In this document: piece by piece, positions 16,993 to 24,244 of the stretch
Numbering within the stretch: position 1 is the first letter of the stretch
Layout: each line of letters begins with the position of its first letter
From: Subdoligranulum variabile
Lineage (GTDB): Bacteria > Bacillota > Clostridia > Oscillospirales > Ruminococcaceae
NCBI GenBank assembly: GCA_004554775.1
Contig: SFKI01000005.1
Location: 62,001-126,000, forward strand
Direction: 5' to 3'
Length of the DNA: 64,000 bases
The notes under the pieces: model-generated
Database searches by the model: none
Seen by the model: the letters and a program-made list of their open reading frames with translations, nothing else
What the model was told of the DNA's origin: nothing
Program-made: the position numbers and the translations under genes

Positions 16993-17056
16993 AAAAGGCT
17001 CCCCTTGCGGGGAGCCTTTAACAAAACGTCCCGGGCCTTACGGCTCGGGACGTTTT
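16993..17056. terminator. Two tandem hairpin terminators between convergent genes
   Basis: The first (16993-17019) pairs AAAGGCTCCCC with GGGGAGCCTTT. The second (17024-17056) pairs ACGTCCCGGGCC with GGCTCGGGACGT and has T-runs on both strands. They end both the aldolase transcript and metI. Confidence 0.85.
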
Positions 17057-17070
17057 TATGCAAACATAAT

Positions 17071-17769
17071 TTACTTCTGTACTCGCTTATCGCACTTCAC
17101 GGCAAGTCTGGTACCGGCGGTCTGCAAGATCTGCACCAGTACGACCAGCAGGGCGGTGGCGAAGAACTCCAGCACCACGTTAAAGCGATAGTAGCCGTAG
17201 TTGATGGCGATCTTGCCCAGGCCGCCGCCGCCGATGATACCGGCCATGGCACCGTAGCCCATGATGGTGGTGGCAGCGATCGTGATGTTGGCCACCAGGC
17301 TGGGCATGCTCTCGGGCACCATCACCTTGGTGATGATTTGCAGCGGCGTTGCGCCCATGCTCTGGGCGGCTTCGATCACACCGGCGTCGACCTCGCGCAT
17401 GCTCGTTTCGATCAGGCGGGAGACAAACGGGAACGACGCAATGACCAGCGGCACGATAGATGCCACGGTGCCGATCGACGTGCCTACGATCAAACGGGAA
17501 AGCGGAATGACAATGATCATCAAAATCAAAAACGGCACGCTGCGCAGCAGGTTGATGAGGCTGTTCAGCAGCGCCATGACCCACTTGGGCAGCGGGCGGA
17601 TGCCGTTAGGCTCGCCCGTGACGAGCAGCACGCCCAGCGGCAGGCCGATGACCAGCGCCAGCAAAGTGGCAACAACTGTGGACCAGACGGTCTCCCAGGT
17701 TTCAAACGGGATGGTGGGCAGGACCTGCATAAAAGTCTGCCAGTCCTTGCCTGCAAAAAATTCAGCCAT
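17071..17769 (-). CDS. metI: Methionine ABC transporter permease MetI
   Basis: The 232-residue membrane protein has five to six helices and the ABC permease EAA loop in the form EAAQSMGATPLQIITKVMVPES, which contacts MetN. MetI forms the channel for D- and L-methionine uptake. Its ATG overlaps the metN stop (TGATG), so the two are translationally coupled. It is the last gene of the metQ-metN-metI operon and is followed by a double terminator. Confidence 0.94.
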   Translation of the reverse strand: MAEFFAGKDWQTFMQVLPTIPFETWETVWSTVVATLLALVIGLPLGVLLVTGEPNGIRPLPKWVMALLNSLINLLRSVPFLILMIIVIPLSRLIVGTSIGTVASIVPLVIASFPFVSRLIETSMREVDAGVIEAAQSMGATPLQIITKVMVPESMPSLVANITIAATTIMGYGAMAGIIGGGGLGKIAINYGYYRFNVVLEFFATALLVVLVQILQTAGTRLAVKCDKRVQK

Positions 17770-18767
17770 CAGTTGTTCACCTCCTCATAGGTAATGCCGG
17801 GATAGTTCTTAATGTACTCCAACGCAGCCTCGGCATGGTCATCATCGGGCAGGGCCAGCAGCATACTGCCCAGCGTCTGGCCGTTGACAATGCGGGTATC
17901 TGCGCCCATGATGGACACCAGCGCGCCGCACTCAATGGCAAGGCTGGCAACCAGCGGCTTGTCGGTCGTCTGGGTGCCGCCGAACGCAACGCGCACCAGC
18001 TTGTGCCCGGGCAGGGCTTCGGCCTTGGGGGCACCGGCAGGGTACACCAGCCGCTTGGCCGCGGCGCTGGTGGGATGGCTGAAGATCGCCTGGACCTCGC
18101 CCTCCTCCACTACGGTGCCATTGTCCAGAATCGCCACGCGGTTGCAGACTTCCTCGACCACGCTCATCTGGTGGGTGATGATGACCACCGTGATGCCTAA
18201 TTCTTTGTTGATCTTGCGGATCAGTTCCAGGATGGCATGGGTGGTGTTGGGGTCCAGGGCACTAGTGGCTTCGTCGCACAGCAGCACCTTGGGGTCGGTG
18301 GCCAGCGCGCGGGCAATGGCAATGCGCTGCTTCTGGCCGCCGGAAAGCTGGGCCGGGTAGGCTTCGGCCTTATCGGGCAGGCCGACCAGCTCCAGCAGCT
18401 CGCGGGCTCGGGCCTCGGCTTTGTCCTTGGGCACCTTGGCAAGCTCCATCGGGAACATAATGTTGCGCAGGCAGGTGCGCTGCATCAGCAGGTTGAACTG
18501 CTGGAAGATCATGGTGATCTCGCGGCGGGCGGCGCGCAGCTCGGCGGCCGAAAGCTCCTGCATCTGACGGTCATTCACGATGATCTTGCCCTCGTCCGGG
18601 CGTTCCAGCATATTGATGCACCGCACCAGCGTGGACTTACCGGCACCGGACATGCCAATGATGCCGTAGATATCGCCATCCTGAATGGTCAGGTTGATAT
18701 CGTTCAGCGCGACGACCGTACCGCCCTGCGTGGCAAAGCGTTTGGTCAGGTGTTGCAGTTCGATCAT
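17769..18767 (-). CDS. metN: Methionine ABC transporter ATP-binding protein MetN
   Basis: The 332-residue ATPase has Walker A GMSGAGKSTL, signature LSGGQKQRIAIARAL, Walker B VLLCDEATSALDP and the switch histidine in VVIITHQMSVVEEV. The last 80 residues form the NIL domain, which binds methionine and inhibits transport in characterised MetN proteins. GGGGAGAGA lies just before the ATG. A 13-bp hairpin sits between this gene and the upstream metQ. Confidence 0.95.
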   Translation of the reverse strand: MIELQHLTKRFATQGGTVVALNDINLTIQDGDIYGIIGMSGAGKSTLVRCINMLERPDEGKIIVNDRQMQELSAAELRAARREITMIFQQFNLLMQRTCLRNIMFPMELAKVPKDKAEARARELLELVGLPDKAEAYPAQLSGGQKQRIAIARALATDPKVLLCDEATSALDPNTTHAILELIRKINKELGITVVIITHQMSVVEEVCNRVAILDNGTVVEEGEVQAIFSHPTSAAAKRLVYPAGAPKAEALPGHKLVRVAFGGTQTTDKPLVASLAIECGALVSIMGADTRIVNGQTLGSMLLALPDDDHAEAALEYIKNYPGITYEEVNN

Positions 18768-18793
18768 GGGTCTCTCCCCTTATTCTTTACAAA

Positions 18794-18827
18794 GATAGCG
18801 AATGGGCGATAAAACCCATTCGCTATC
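18794..18827 (-). promoter_or_regulatory. Intercistronic hairpin between metQ and metN
   Basis: GATAGCGAATGGG and CCCATTCGCTATC form a perfect 13-bp stem with an eight-base loop and a short T-rich tail. It could be a partial terminator or a 3' stabiliser that keeps metQ mRNA above metNI. Confidence 0.6.
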
Positions 18828-18884
18828 TATTTTACGATATTTCCCGGCAGGTTGCAAGAATTTTTATCTGTTTTATCGGCGGTT

Positions 18885-18914
18885 GCAGGGGCGGATGCTC
18901 ATATCCGCCCGTGC
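18885..18914. repeat. Short GGGGCGGAT palindromic repeat
   Basis: GCAGGGGCGGAT...ATCCGCCCGTGC is one hairpin, nearly the same as the element at 898-927. Confidence 0.6.
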
Positions 18915-18939
18915 CGCTTGTCGGAAACGTCGGCCTGAA

Positions 18940-19836
18940 TCAGAAGATAGGCACAACCGCGCCGTCGTAGGTGTTGTTGATGTAATCCTTGGCGGTGTCG
19001 CTGGTCAGGGCGGCGAACAGTGCCTGGATGGCGGGATCGTTCTCGTTGCCTTCCTTCACAACCAGCAGGTTGGCGTAGGTCTGGGCAGCCTCAGAAGAAG
19101 CATCCTCGATGGCCAGGGCGTCCTTACCGACGGAGAAGCCAGCCTCCATAGCGTAGTTGCCGTTGATGACAGCGAAGTCAACGTCGGCGACAGTACGGGG
19201 CAGCTGGGCAGCCTCGATCTCCTCAATCTTGACGTTGTGGGGGTTCTCCTCGATGTCGTTGACGGTGGCGGTCAGGCCGGCGCCGTCACGGACGGTGATG
19301 ATGCCCTGGGCGGCCAGCAGCTGCAAAGCGCGGGCCTCGTTGGTGGTATCGTTGGGAACTGCGATCACAGCACCGTCAGCGATGTTCTCCAGGTCGCTGC
19401 TCTTGCCCGGGTAGATGCCGAACGGCTCGTAGTGGATCGCGCCGACGCTGACCAGATGGGTGCCGTTCTCCTCGTTGAAGCTCTCGAGGTAGGGACCATG
19501 CTGGAAGTAGTTGGCATCGACCTCGCCGCTCTCGGTGACAAGGTTGGGCTGGACGTAGTCGCTGAACTCGACGACTTCGAGGGTGATGCCCTGCTCGGCC
19601 AGGATGTCCTTGACGGCGTTCAGAATCTCAGCGTGAGGCGTGGGAGAAGCGGCAACCTTCAGGGTGGTGCCAGCCAAGTCAGAGGTAGCTTCCTCGGAAG
19701 CAGCCTCACTGGTGGAAGCGGCCTCGCTCTCGGCGGGGGCGGTGCTTTCAGCAGCGGAAGAGGATGCGGAAGAACCGCAGGCGGCCAGGCTCAGGGCCAG
19801 GGTACCGGCGAGGGCAACAGAAATCAGCTTTTTCAT
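18940..19836 (-). CDS. metQ: Methionine-binding lipoprotein MetQ
   Basis: The 298-residue protein has a lipoprotein signal peptide (MKKLISVALAGTLALSLAAC with the lipobox LAAC), an Ser/Ala/Glu-rich linker of about 35 residues and the NlpA/MetQ domain (TLKVAASPTPHAEIL, VVEFSDYVQPNLV, GEVDANYFQH). It captures methionine outside the membrane and hands it to MetI/MetN. AAAGGAGA lies nine bases before the ATG. It is the first transporter gene behind the leader-peptide attenuator. Confidence 0.95.
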   Translation of the reverse strand: MKKLISVALAGTLALSLAACGSSASSSAAESTAPAESEAASTSEAASEEATSDLAGTTLKVAASPTPHAEILNAVKDILAEQGITLEVVEFSDYVQPNLVTESGEVDANYFQHGPYLESFNEENGTHLVSVGAIHYEPFGIYPGKSSDLENIADGAVIAVPNDTTNEARALQLLAAQGIITVRDGAGLTATVNDIEENPHNVKIEEIEAAQLPRTVADVDFAVINGNYAMEAGFSVGKDALAIEDASSEAAQTYANLLVVKEGNENDPAIQALFAALTSDTAKDYINNTYDGAVVPIF

Positions 19837-19895
19837 AGTAAATATCTCCTTTTCATGTGTGTTTGTGTGAATGTGTTTTTATACGGTCAAGTCCC

Positions 19896-19949
19896 TCAAC
19901 AATGGCAGCGGCACATTCGCACACCGGGCTGTTTGTAGATTGTAGTCAT
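19896..19949 (-). CDS. Second small leader ORF before metQ, ending in a Cys-rich tail (17 aa)
   Basis: An excellent ribosome binding site (AGGAGGG, seven bases from the ATG) starts a 17-codon ORF, MTTIYKQPGVRMCRCHC. It ends 59 bases before the metQ start and lies just after the attenuator terminator. Met-Cys-x-Cys-x-Cys at its very end would make the ribosome pause when Met or Cys is short. It may be a second control point or a translated spacer. Short length makes the coding call uncertain, but the SD is stronger than that of metQ itself. Confidence 0.5.
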   Translation of the reverse strand: MTTIYKQPGVRMCRCHC

Positions 19950-19990
19950 ACAAGTTCCCTCCTGTTTTAATCAAAGTCAGTGCACAGGTA

Positions 19991-20029
19991 AACAAAAAGC
20001 AGGGCTCCGAATTGCTTCGGCGCCCTGCT
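19991..20029 (-). terminator. Attenuator terminator of the metQNI leader
   Basis: On the minus strand AGCAGGGC-G-CCGAA, a GCAA tetraloop and TTCGG-A-GCCCTGCT form a 13-bp stem with one mismatch, followed by TTTTTGTTT. The 5' arm holds GCCGAAGCAA (20012-20021), which is the exact complement of TTGCTTCGGC (20082-20091) in the leader ORF. Pairing with that segment would break this terminator. Confidence 0.85.
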
Positions 20030-20040
20030 GCATGCTACCC

Positions 20041-20130
20041 TTATGCGCCAAGTTTTGCGCACGGGGAAACAGGCACAGACTGCCGAAGCAAGCTGCACAT
20101 GCACATCATCATCGTGTTGCTGCGGCTCAT
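20041..20130 (-). CDS. Methionine/cysteine leader peptide (29 aa)
   Basis: The ORF begins MSRSNTMMMCMC and has the codons ATG-ATG-ATG-TGC-ATG-TGC in positions 7-12, so five of the first 11 codons are Met and two of codons 10-12 are Cys. AAAGGGG lies nine bases upstream of the ATG, and a consensus promoter precedes it by about 50 bases. Segment 1, GCCGCAGCAA (20117-20126, codons 2-5), can pair with segment 2, TTGCTTCGGC (20082-20091, codons 14-17), in 9 of 10 positions, enclosing the Met/Cys run. Segment 2 can instead pair perfectly with segment 3 in the terminator. The stop codon is 12 bases before the terminator stem. Confidence 0.8.
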   Translation of the reverse strand: MSRSNTMMMCMCSLLRQSVPVSPCAKLGA

Positions 20131-20187
20131 CGTCGTGTACCCCTTTCCTCAAGTTTCGCTCAGCACCCAGCTGGCTTCAATGCTTGC

Positions 20188-20216
20188 AGTATACGCTCCT
20201 TTTGCGGGAATGTCAA
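20188..20216 (-). promoter_or_regulatory. Promoter of the metQNI operon
   Basis: A consensus TTGACA (20211-20216), a 17-base spacer and TATACT (20188-20193) stand on the minus strand. The predicted start, near 20181, is about 50 bases before the leader peptide. Confidence 0.85.
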
Positions 20217-20267
20217 CACTTTCGCTGCACATTTATGCACGAGAAATGCAAATTTGACAAATTACAC

Positions 20268-20324
20268 AAACCTACAGGTTTAGCAGGTTATAGACTTGCC
20301 AAAAACCTACAAATCTGCTATACT
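20268..20324 (+). promoter_or_regulatory. Promoter and likely operator of the Rrf2 gene
   Basis: TTGCCA (20296-20301), a 17-base spacer and TATACT (20319-20324) form the promoter. A near-repeat beginning ACCTACA occurs twice (about 20270 and 20305), the first as the palindrome AACCT-AC-AGGTT. One copy lies in front of the -35 and the other in the spacer, a usual place for autorepression. Confidence 0.55.
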
Positions 20325-20357
20325 ATGGTCATACAACTTGAAAAAGGGAGACCCTGT

Positions 20358-20771
20358 ATGAAATTTTCGACCCGTGACCGCTATGCCCTGCGGCTGATGG
20401 TGGAGTTGGCCAACCGAGCCGGTGCTGACGCCCTTGTGCCGCTGAAGGAAATCAGTGACGCACAGCAGATCAGCATAAAATATCTGGAGCAGATCGTAAC
20501 GCCCCTTGCCAAAGCCGGGCTGGTGGTCAGCGTGCGCGGTGCGCAGGGCGGCTACCGCCTGGCCCGCCCGGACACCGAGATCACCGCCGGGGAGATCTTG
20601 CGCGCGGTCGAGGGTGAGTTGACGGCCATCCCCTGCCTGGCCTCGAGCGCCGAGTGCCCCCGCCGCGGCCAGTGCCACACGCTGGATTTCTGGAGCGGGC
20701 TGAATGATATCATCAATAAGTATGTGGACGGCGTAACGCTGCGGCAATTGCGAAATCTGCCGGAGGAATAA
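20358..20771 (+). CDS. Rrf2 family regulator with three cysteines (IscR-like)
   Basis: The 137-residue protein starts MKFSTRDRYALRLMVELA and contains SIKYLEQIVTPLAKAGLV and VRGAQGGYRLARP, the Rrf2 winged helix. A Cys-x7-Cys-x5-Cys cluster (PCLASSAECPRRGQC, about residues 93-107) matches the [2Fe-2S] ligands of IscR-type members rather than the cysteine-free CymR. The ATG has AAAAGGGAG upstream; the longer frame runs back into the divergent leader. It is divergent from the methionine operon. Targets could be Fe-S, cysteine or methionine genes. Confidence 0.85.
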   Translation: MKFSTRDRYALRLMVELANRAGADALVPLKEISDAQQISIKYLEQIVTPLAKAGLVVSVRGAQGGYRLARPDTEITAGEILRAVEGELTAIPCLASSAECPRRGQCHTLDFWSGLNDIINKYVDGVTLRQLRNLPEE

Positions 20772-20781
20772 GTGCGCCCAA

Positions 20782-20914
20782 TGCCTCCCTCTGTGAGGGA
20801 GGTGGCCCGAAGGGCCGGAGGGAGAGAGTTTGCCCTTTATCCAAAGCTTCGAAGTGCGGAAAGGCTCTCTCCCCCACCTGCTTCGCAGGAGCCCCCTCGC
20901 AGAGGGGGCCAAAA
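20782..20914. repeat. MITE-like repeat, GCCTCCCTCTGTGAGGG family, copy A
   Basis: The ends TGCCTCCCTCTGTGAGGG and CCCTCGCAGAGGGGGCCA are inverted repeats; inner arms GAGAGAG and CTCTCTC also pair. A shorter copy with an internal deletion is at 31224-31321. It starts ten bases after the Rrf2 stop codon. Confidence 0.75.
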
Positions 20915-20927
20915 GTAAATGCGCAAT

Positions 20928-20963
20928 AAAAAGGCAAGTGCAATTGATCTGCACTTGCCTTTT
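20928..20963. terminator. Intrinsic terminator between Rrf2 and the SGNH gene
   Basis: AAAAGGCAAGTGCA and TGCACTTGCCTTTT form a perfect stem with T-runs on both strands. Confidence 0.9.
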
Positions 20964-20967
20964 GCTG

Positions 20968-22206
20968 TTATGTACTCTCGCTAGTTGTGTTGGCAGTGTC
21001 TTTGCCGTCGGTTTCACCACCGCCGGTATCATTGCCGCTGGTGTCTGTACTTTCCGGAACAGAAGTGACTTCCGGCATGGGCGTAGGGCTGGGGGTAGGT
21101 GTGGGTTCCTGGGTCGGTTCAGGCGTAGGTGTTGGGGTAGCGGTCGGCTCAGGTGTCGGCGTCGGTGCCACCGTCGGTTCCGGGGTCGGTGTGGGTGTTA
21201 CTTCCACATACGTGCTCTCGCTCTCCGCTTCACTCTCCGACTCGGCTTCGGAGGTTTCGGTGCTGGTGACGACCGGTGTTGTGTACGTCACAACGTCCTT
21301 CTCGCCGGTGTGCTTGGCAACTTTCGTGACCGTGGGACGGTCGTCGTCGATGATGTAGCTGTGGGTGCGCACGTAGGTGAACAGCGCTTCCATCGCCGCG
21401 CTGGTCAAGTGGATGCCATCGCTCGACTCCACATAGCCGCTCTTGGCGTAGCCGGTGGCGGAATCCTTGAGCACCTCGGCACTGTTGAGGAACTTCCAGC
21501 CCTTTTGCTCGCACATTTCGACAAGGGCCTTGTTGTACTCGTCCACCTGGGTCTGGGTCAGGCTCTGGTTGGAGTGCTGCTGCCCCAGCGGCGGGATGGC
21601 GTTGATGATAACATCCACACTGGGGTAGGCTTCGACAATGCTCTCGATGCCGGTCTGGTAATTTTTGACAAAGTCAGCCGCCTTATAGCTGGGGCTCAGA
21701 TCGTTGGTGCCAAACGTGATGATGACCCGTTTGGGCTGCATGCCCGCCACGGCTTTGGCCATCGTAACATAAGTGCCGGAGTTGTTCAACTCCACACAGG
21801 CGTAGGTCGCCAGGCTTTTGGCGCTCATGCCCACCGAGCCAATGGCGTTGTCATAGGTGCAGTAGTCAAACATACGGTACATGCGGGCGGTGTTGCTGTC
21901 GCCCAAAAAGAGCGTTTCGTCCACATAGGTCTGCCCGGCATCGCTGCTTTCGGGCAGGATGGTGGAAGAAAATGCGGCTGTGTCGATGGTGTTTTTCTCT
22001 TTATTGTAGCCGCTCTCCGTAATGACGGACTCGGGCTCTATGGCAGAATCCGAAGCGGCATCCCCACTGCCAAAGCCGCCCACCAGCAAAAAGGCGATGC
22101 CTACGCTGACCAGCAGCATCAGGCTGCAAACGCACAGCACAATGTACATTTTGGCCCGGAGATCCAGCCGCATTTTAGGTTCTGAATTTTTCGTCTTGCC
22201 TGCCAT
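20968..22206 (-). CDS. Membrane-anchored SGNH/GDSL hydrolase with Pro/Thr-rich tail
   Basis: The 412-residue protein has one transmembrane helix (about 20-44) and an extracytoplasmic SGNH domain: block I FLGDSNT (catalytic Ser), block III ITFGTNDL and block V DGIHL (catalytic Asp-x-x-His). After about residue 310 comes a low-complexity tail of PTPTPEPT repeats, a stalk or wall-spanning segment. Such enzymes add or remove acyl groups on cell-surface polymers. AAAGGA precedes the start. The N-terminal anchor and C-terminal stalk together suggest it works at the cell wall. Confidence 0.85.
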   Translation of the reverse strand: MAGKTKNSEPKMRLDLRAKMYIVLCVCSLMLLVSVGIAFLLVGGFGSGDAASDSAIEPESVITESGYNKEKNTIDTAAFSSTILPESSDAGQTYVDETLFLGDSNTARMYRMFDYCTYDNAIGSVGMSAKSLATYACVELNNSGTYVTMAKAVAGMQPKRVIITFGTNDLSPSYKAADFVKNYQTGIESIVEAYPSVDVIINAIPPLGQQHSNQSLTQTQVDEYNKALVEMCEQKGWKFLNSAEVLKDSATGYAKSGYVESSDGIHLTSAAMEALFTYVRTHSYIIDDDRPTVTKVAKHTGEKDVVTYTTPVVTSTETSEAESESEAESESTYVEVTPTPTPEPTVAPTPTPEPTATPTPTPEPTQEPTPTPSPTPMPEVTSVPESTDTSGNDTGGGETDGKDTANTTSEST

Positions 22207-22303
22207 GGCTGATCCTTTCCGATGGAAGTTTAAAAAATACGCACCTGTTATTGTACACCATTTCGAGCGGTTACGCTACCCTTTTCATAATTTTTACAAA
22301 TTT

Positions 22304-22984
22304 TCACAGGTGCAGCCGCTTTTCAATCTCGCTGCGCAGGTCGCGCCCCTTAAAGATGACCAGCCCCAAAAAGGTGACAACGCTGATGATCAGGCAGAGA
22401 ACCCACGGGATGCTGTGGCCGTCGATGCGGCCGCGGTCGATGCGGAAAAACAGCAGAATATACGGCAGCAGTCCGACGCCGATGTTCATGAGCAGATACA
22501 CCAGCGCATTGGCGGTAAAGCGGCTGTGCAGAAACGCAAAAATAAAGTTGCAAACCAACGTTACACTGCACAAAATCGGCACGACCAAATCAAGACTGTA
22601 ACCGGTATAGCCGGTAAACCAGTCAGTAAACACGATGAGTGCCGAGACAAGCAGCAGCAGATTGAACACAAGCCGCGGCCCGTTGTAGCGGCGGCGCAAA
22701 AGCACCCGCAGCACAGCCAGCGCGGCCAGGCCCCAAACCAGCATCAGCAGGCTGAAATGCAGGTGCGGGTCGTCCACCAGCAAAAAGTCCACGGCCCCGG
22801 CAATGACGGTAAGCGTCAGCACAACAAAAGCGACCACCTTATAAAACAGGCTGGCGCGGTGGATGCGCGGCGCAGTAGGCGGGAACCAGGGGGTCCCCTG
22901 CTCCCCGGTCAGGCGGTTCTGGCACAGCGGGCAGTAGCCGGTGTCGCCCCCGACCCGGATATGACAATGCGGGCAGGTTTTCAT
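22304..22984 (-). CDS. Zinc-ribbon membrane protein (DUF6320-like)
   Basis: The 226-residue protein starts with a zinc ribbon (CPHCHIRVGGDTGYCPLCQNRL, shown by two CxxC pairs) and then has about six membrane segments. Proteins of this form occur next to alcohol-acetyltransferase-like genes in Clostridia, as here, but no function is established. The ATG overlaps the stop of the upstream acyltransferase gene by four bases, and it is the last gene of a four-gene unit. Confidence 0.75.
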   Translation of the reverse strand: MKTCPHCHIRVGGDTGYCPLCQNRLTGEQGTPWFPPTAPRIHRASLFYKVVAFVVLTLTVIAGAVDFLLVDDPHLHFSLLMLVWGLAALAVLRVLLRRRYNGPRLVFNLLLLVSALIVFTDWFTGYTGYSLDLVVPILCSVTLVCNFIFAFLHSRFTANALVYLLMNIGVGLLPYILLFFRIDRGRIDGHSIPWVLCLIISVVTFLGLVIFKGRDLRSEIEKRLHL

Positions 22985-24231
22985 TTCTCTACCTCCGTTG
23001 CGTACAGCGTTACCTGTAGCCCGGCCTCGGCAAAGCCGCGGTAGAGCCTGCGCAGCACGTTGGTGCTGCGGTAAGATGATGCCGTGCCCAGTACGAGGTC
23101 ATCCCCATAGGATGCCACACAGGTAAACAGATCTTCACAGCTGGAAAACGCTGCGAACTGTTTGATGTACGGTTTCATCGCATCGGACAGTGTGATGCGC
23201 CCCATGTTGGAGAGGACCGCTGTGACGTGCTTTTTCTCGAGCGCCGTAAAAAATTTCACGGTCAGGTTCTTGACCACCAGTGGCACCGGGCGGATGCCGG
23301 GCACATGCTCGAGCTTTTCGTACGCGTCCATCTGGGCTTTGATATTCTCGGGCGTCAGGGCTTCTTTCAGCTGCGCGTCAAAAGCCGTGGCTGCCGTCTG
23401 CATCGTTTCGTTCTCAGTCAGCGTCAGGATGACATAGACCGAGTTGAAAAAGTTGCGCGCGGTTTCACTGGGGTAGTAGTTGCGCAGGTTGACCGGCAGG
23501 CTGACGGCGATCGGCTTGCTGCGTTCCAGCGCGGGCATCTCGGCATAGATCGCCAGCATCAGCGACGCGCCGAGGTAGCTTGTCAGCGATACGCCCAGTG
23601 CGTGGGCCTGGGCCAGCACCTCTTTGGCGCTGAGGTGTCCCTCAAAAAATTGCAGCTGGTCGTAGGGCAGGCGCATGCCGTGCAGGTGGTAGGCCTTGGG
23701 CAGCTTTTCTTTGCCGCCGCGTTTGGTGGCGCGGTAAAAGTTGCGGAAGCTGTCCTGTTCCAGATCGGCCGCCGAAGCGCTGTTGGGGGTGGGCACATCC
23801 TGCATTTCGGCCGGGTGGGCCAGCGCCAGATAGTTGCGCACGATGGACTTTAAAAACAGGAAGCCGCCGTTGCCGTCGGTCAGCGCGTGGAACATTTCGA
23901 GGTTGATGCGGCTGCCGAAGTAGGTCACGCGGTAGATCAGCCGATTGCGCCGTTCGGGCACATAGAGGGGCGCGCAGGGGGCCTTATCCTCGGGGTGGCA
24001 GACGGGCAGTTGGCCGGTCGATTCAAAATAATGCCAGAATAAACCGCGATGAAGCGTTACCTGGAACTGCGGCCATTCGGGCGCGGTAATCCTCAGCGCT
24101 TCGTTCAGCAAAGCGGGGTCGACCTCCTCCTGCAAGGTGCAGGAAATGCGAAAAACGCGCGGGTCGCGCCGGGTGTTGGTTGCCAGAAACACCTTGGCGA
24201 CGTTATCCACTTTATACCATTCCTGGGCCAT
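22981..24231 (-). CDS. Condensation-fold acyltransferase (alcohol acetyltransferase-like)
   Basis: The 416-residue protein has the motif MFHALTDGNGGFLFLKSI near residue 115, the HxxxDG active site of the CoA-dependent acyltransferase / condensation superfamily, and the later ...FNSVYVILTL and LSNMGRITL segments that form the second half of the fold. Members move acyl groups to alcohols, amines or sugars. It has no signal peptide, so it is cytoplasmic. It lies between an esterase and a zinc-ribbon membrane protein, which supports a lipid or glycolipid acylation task. Confidence 0.75.
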   Translation of the reverse strand: MAQEWYKVDNVAKVFLATNTRRDPRVFRISCTLQEEVDPALLNEALRITAPEWPQFQVTLHRGLFWHYFESTGQLPVCHPEDKAPCAPLYVPERRNRLIYRVTYFGSRINLEMFHALTDGNGGFLFLKSIVRNYLALAHPAEMQDVPTPNSASAADLEQDSFRNFYRATKRGGKEKLPKAYHLHGMRLPYDQLQFFEGHLSAKEVLAQAHALGVSLTSYLGASLMLAIYAEMPALERSKPIAVSLPVNLRNYYPSETARNFFNSVYVILTLTENETMQTAATAFDAQLKEALTPENIKAQMDAYEKLEHVPGIRPVPLVVKNLTVKFFTALEKKHVTAVLSNMGRITLSDAMKPYIKQFAAFSSCEDLFTCVASYGDDLVLGTASSYRSTNVLRRLYRGFAEAGLQVTLYATEVEK

Positions 24232-24244
24232 AAAATGCCTCTCC

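Noticed and set aside
19837..20180. S-box (SAM) riboswitch or Met T-box upstream of metQ
   Set aside because: Neither the S-box core nor the T-box AGGGTGGNACCGCG sequence is present; the leader is fully explained by the leader ORF and the alternative pairings.
21000..21220. CRISPR-like or tandem-repeat array in the SGNH gene
   Set aside because: The short repeats encode the PTPTPEPT stalk of the SGNH protein in frame; there are no unique spacers.
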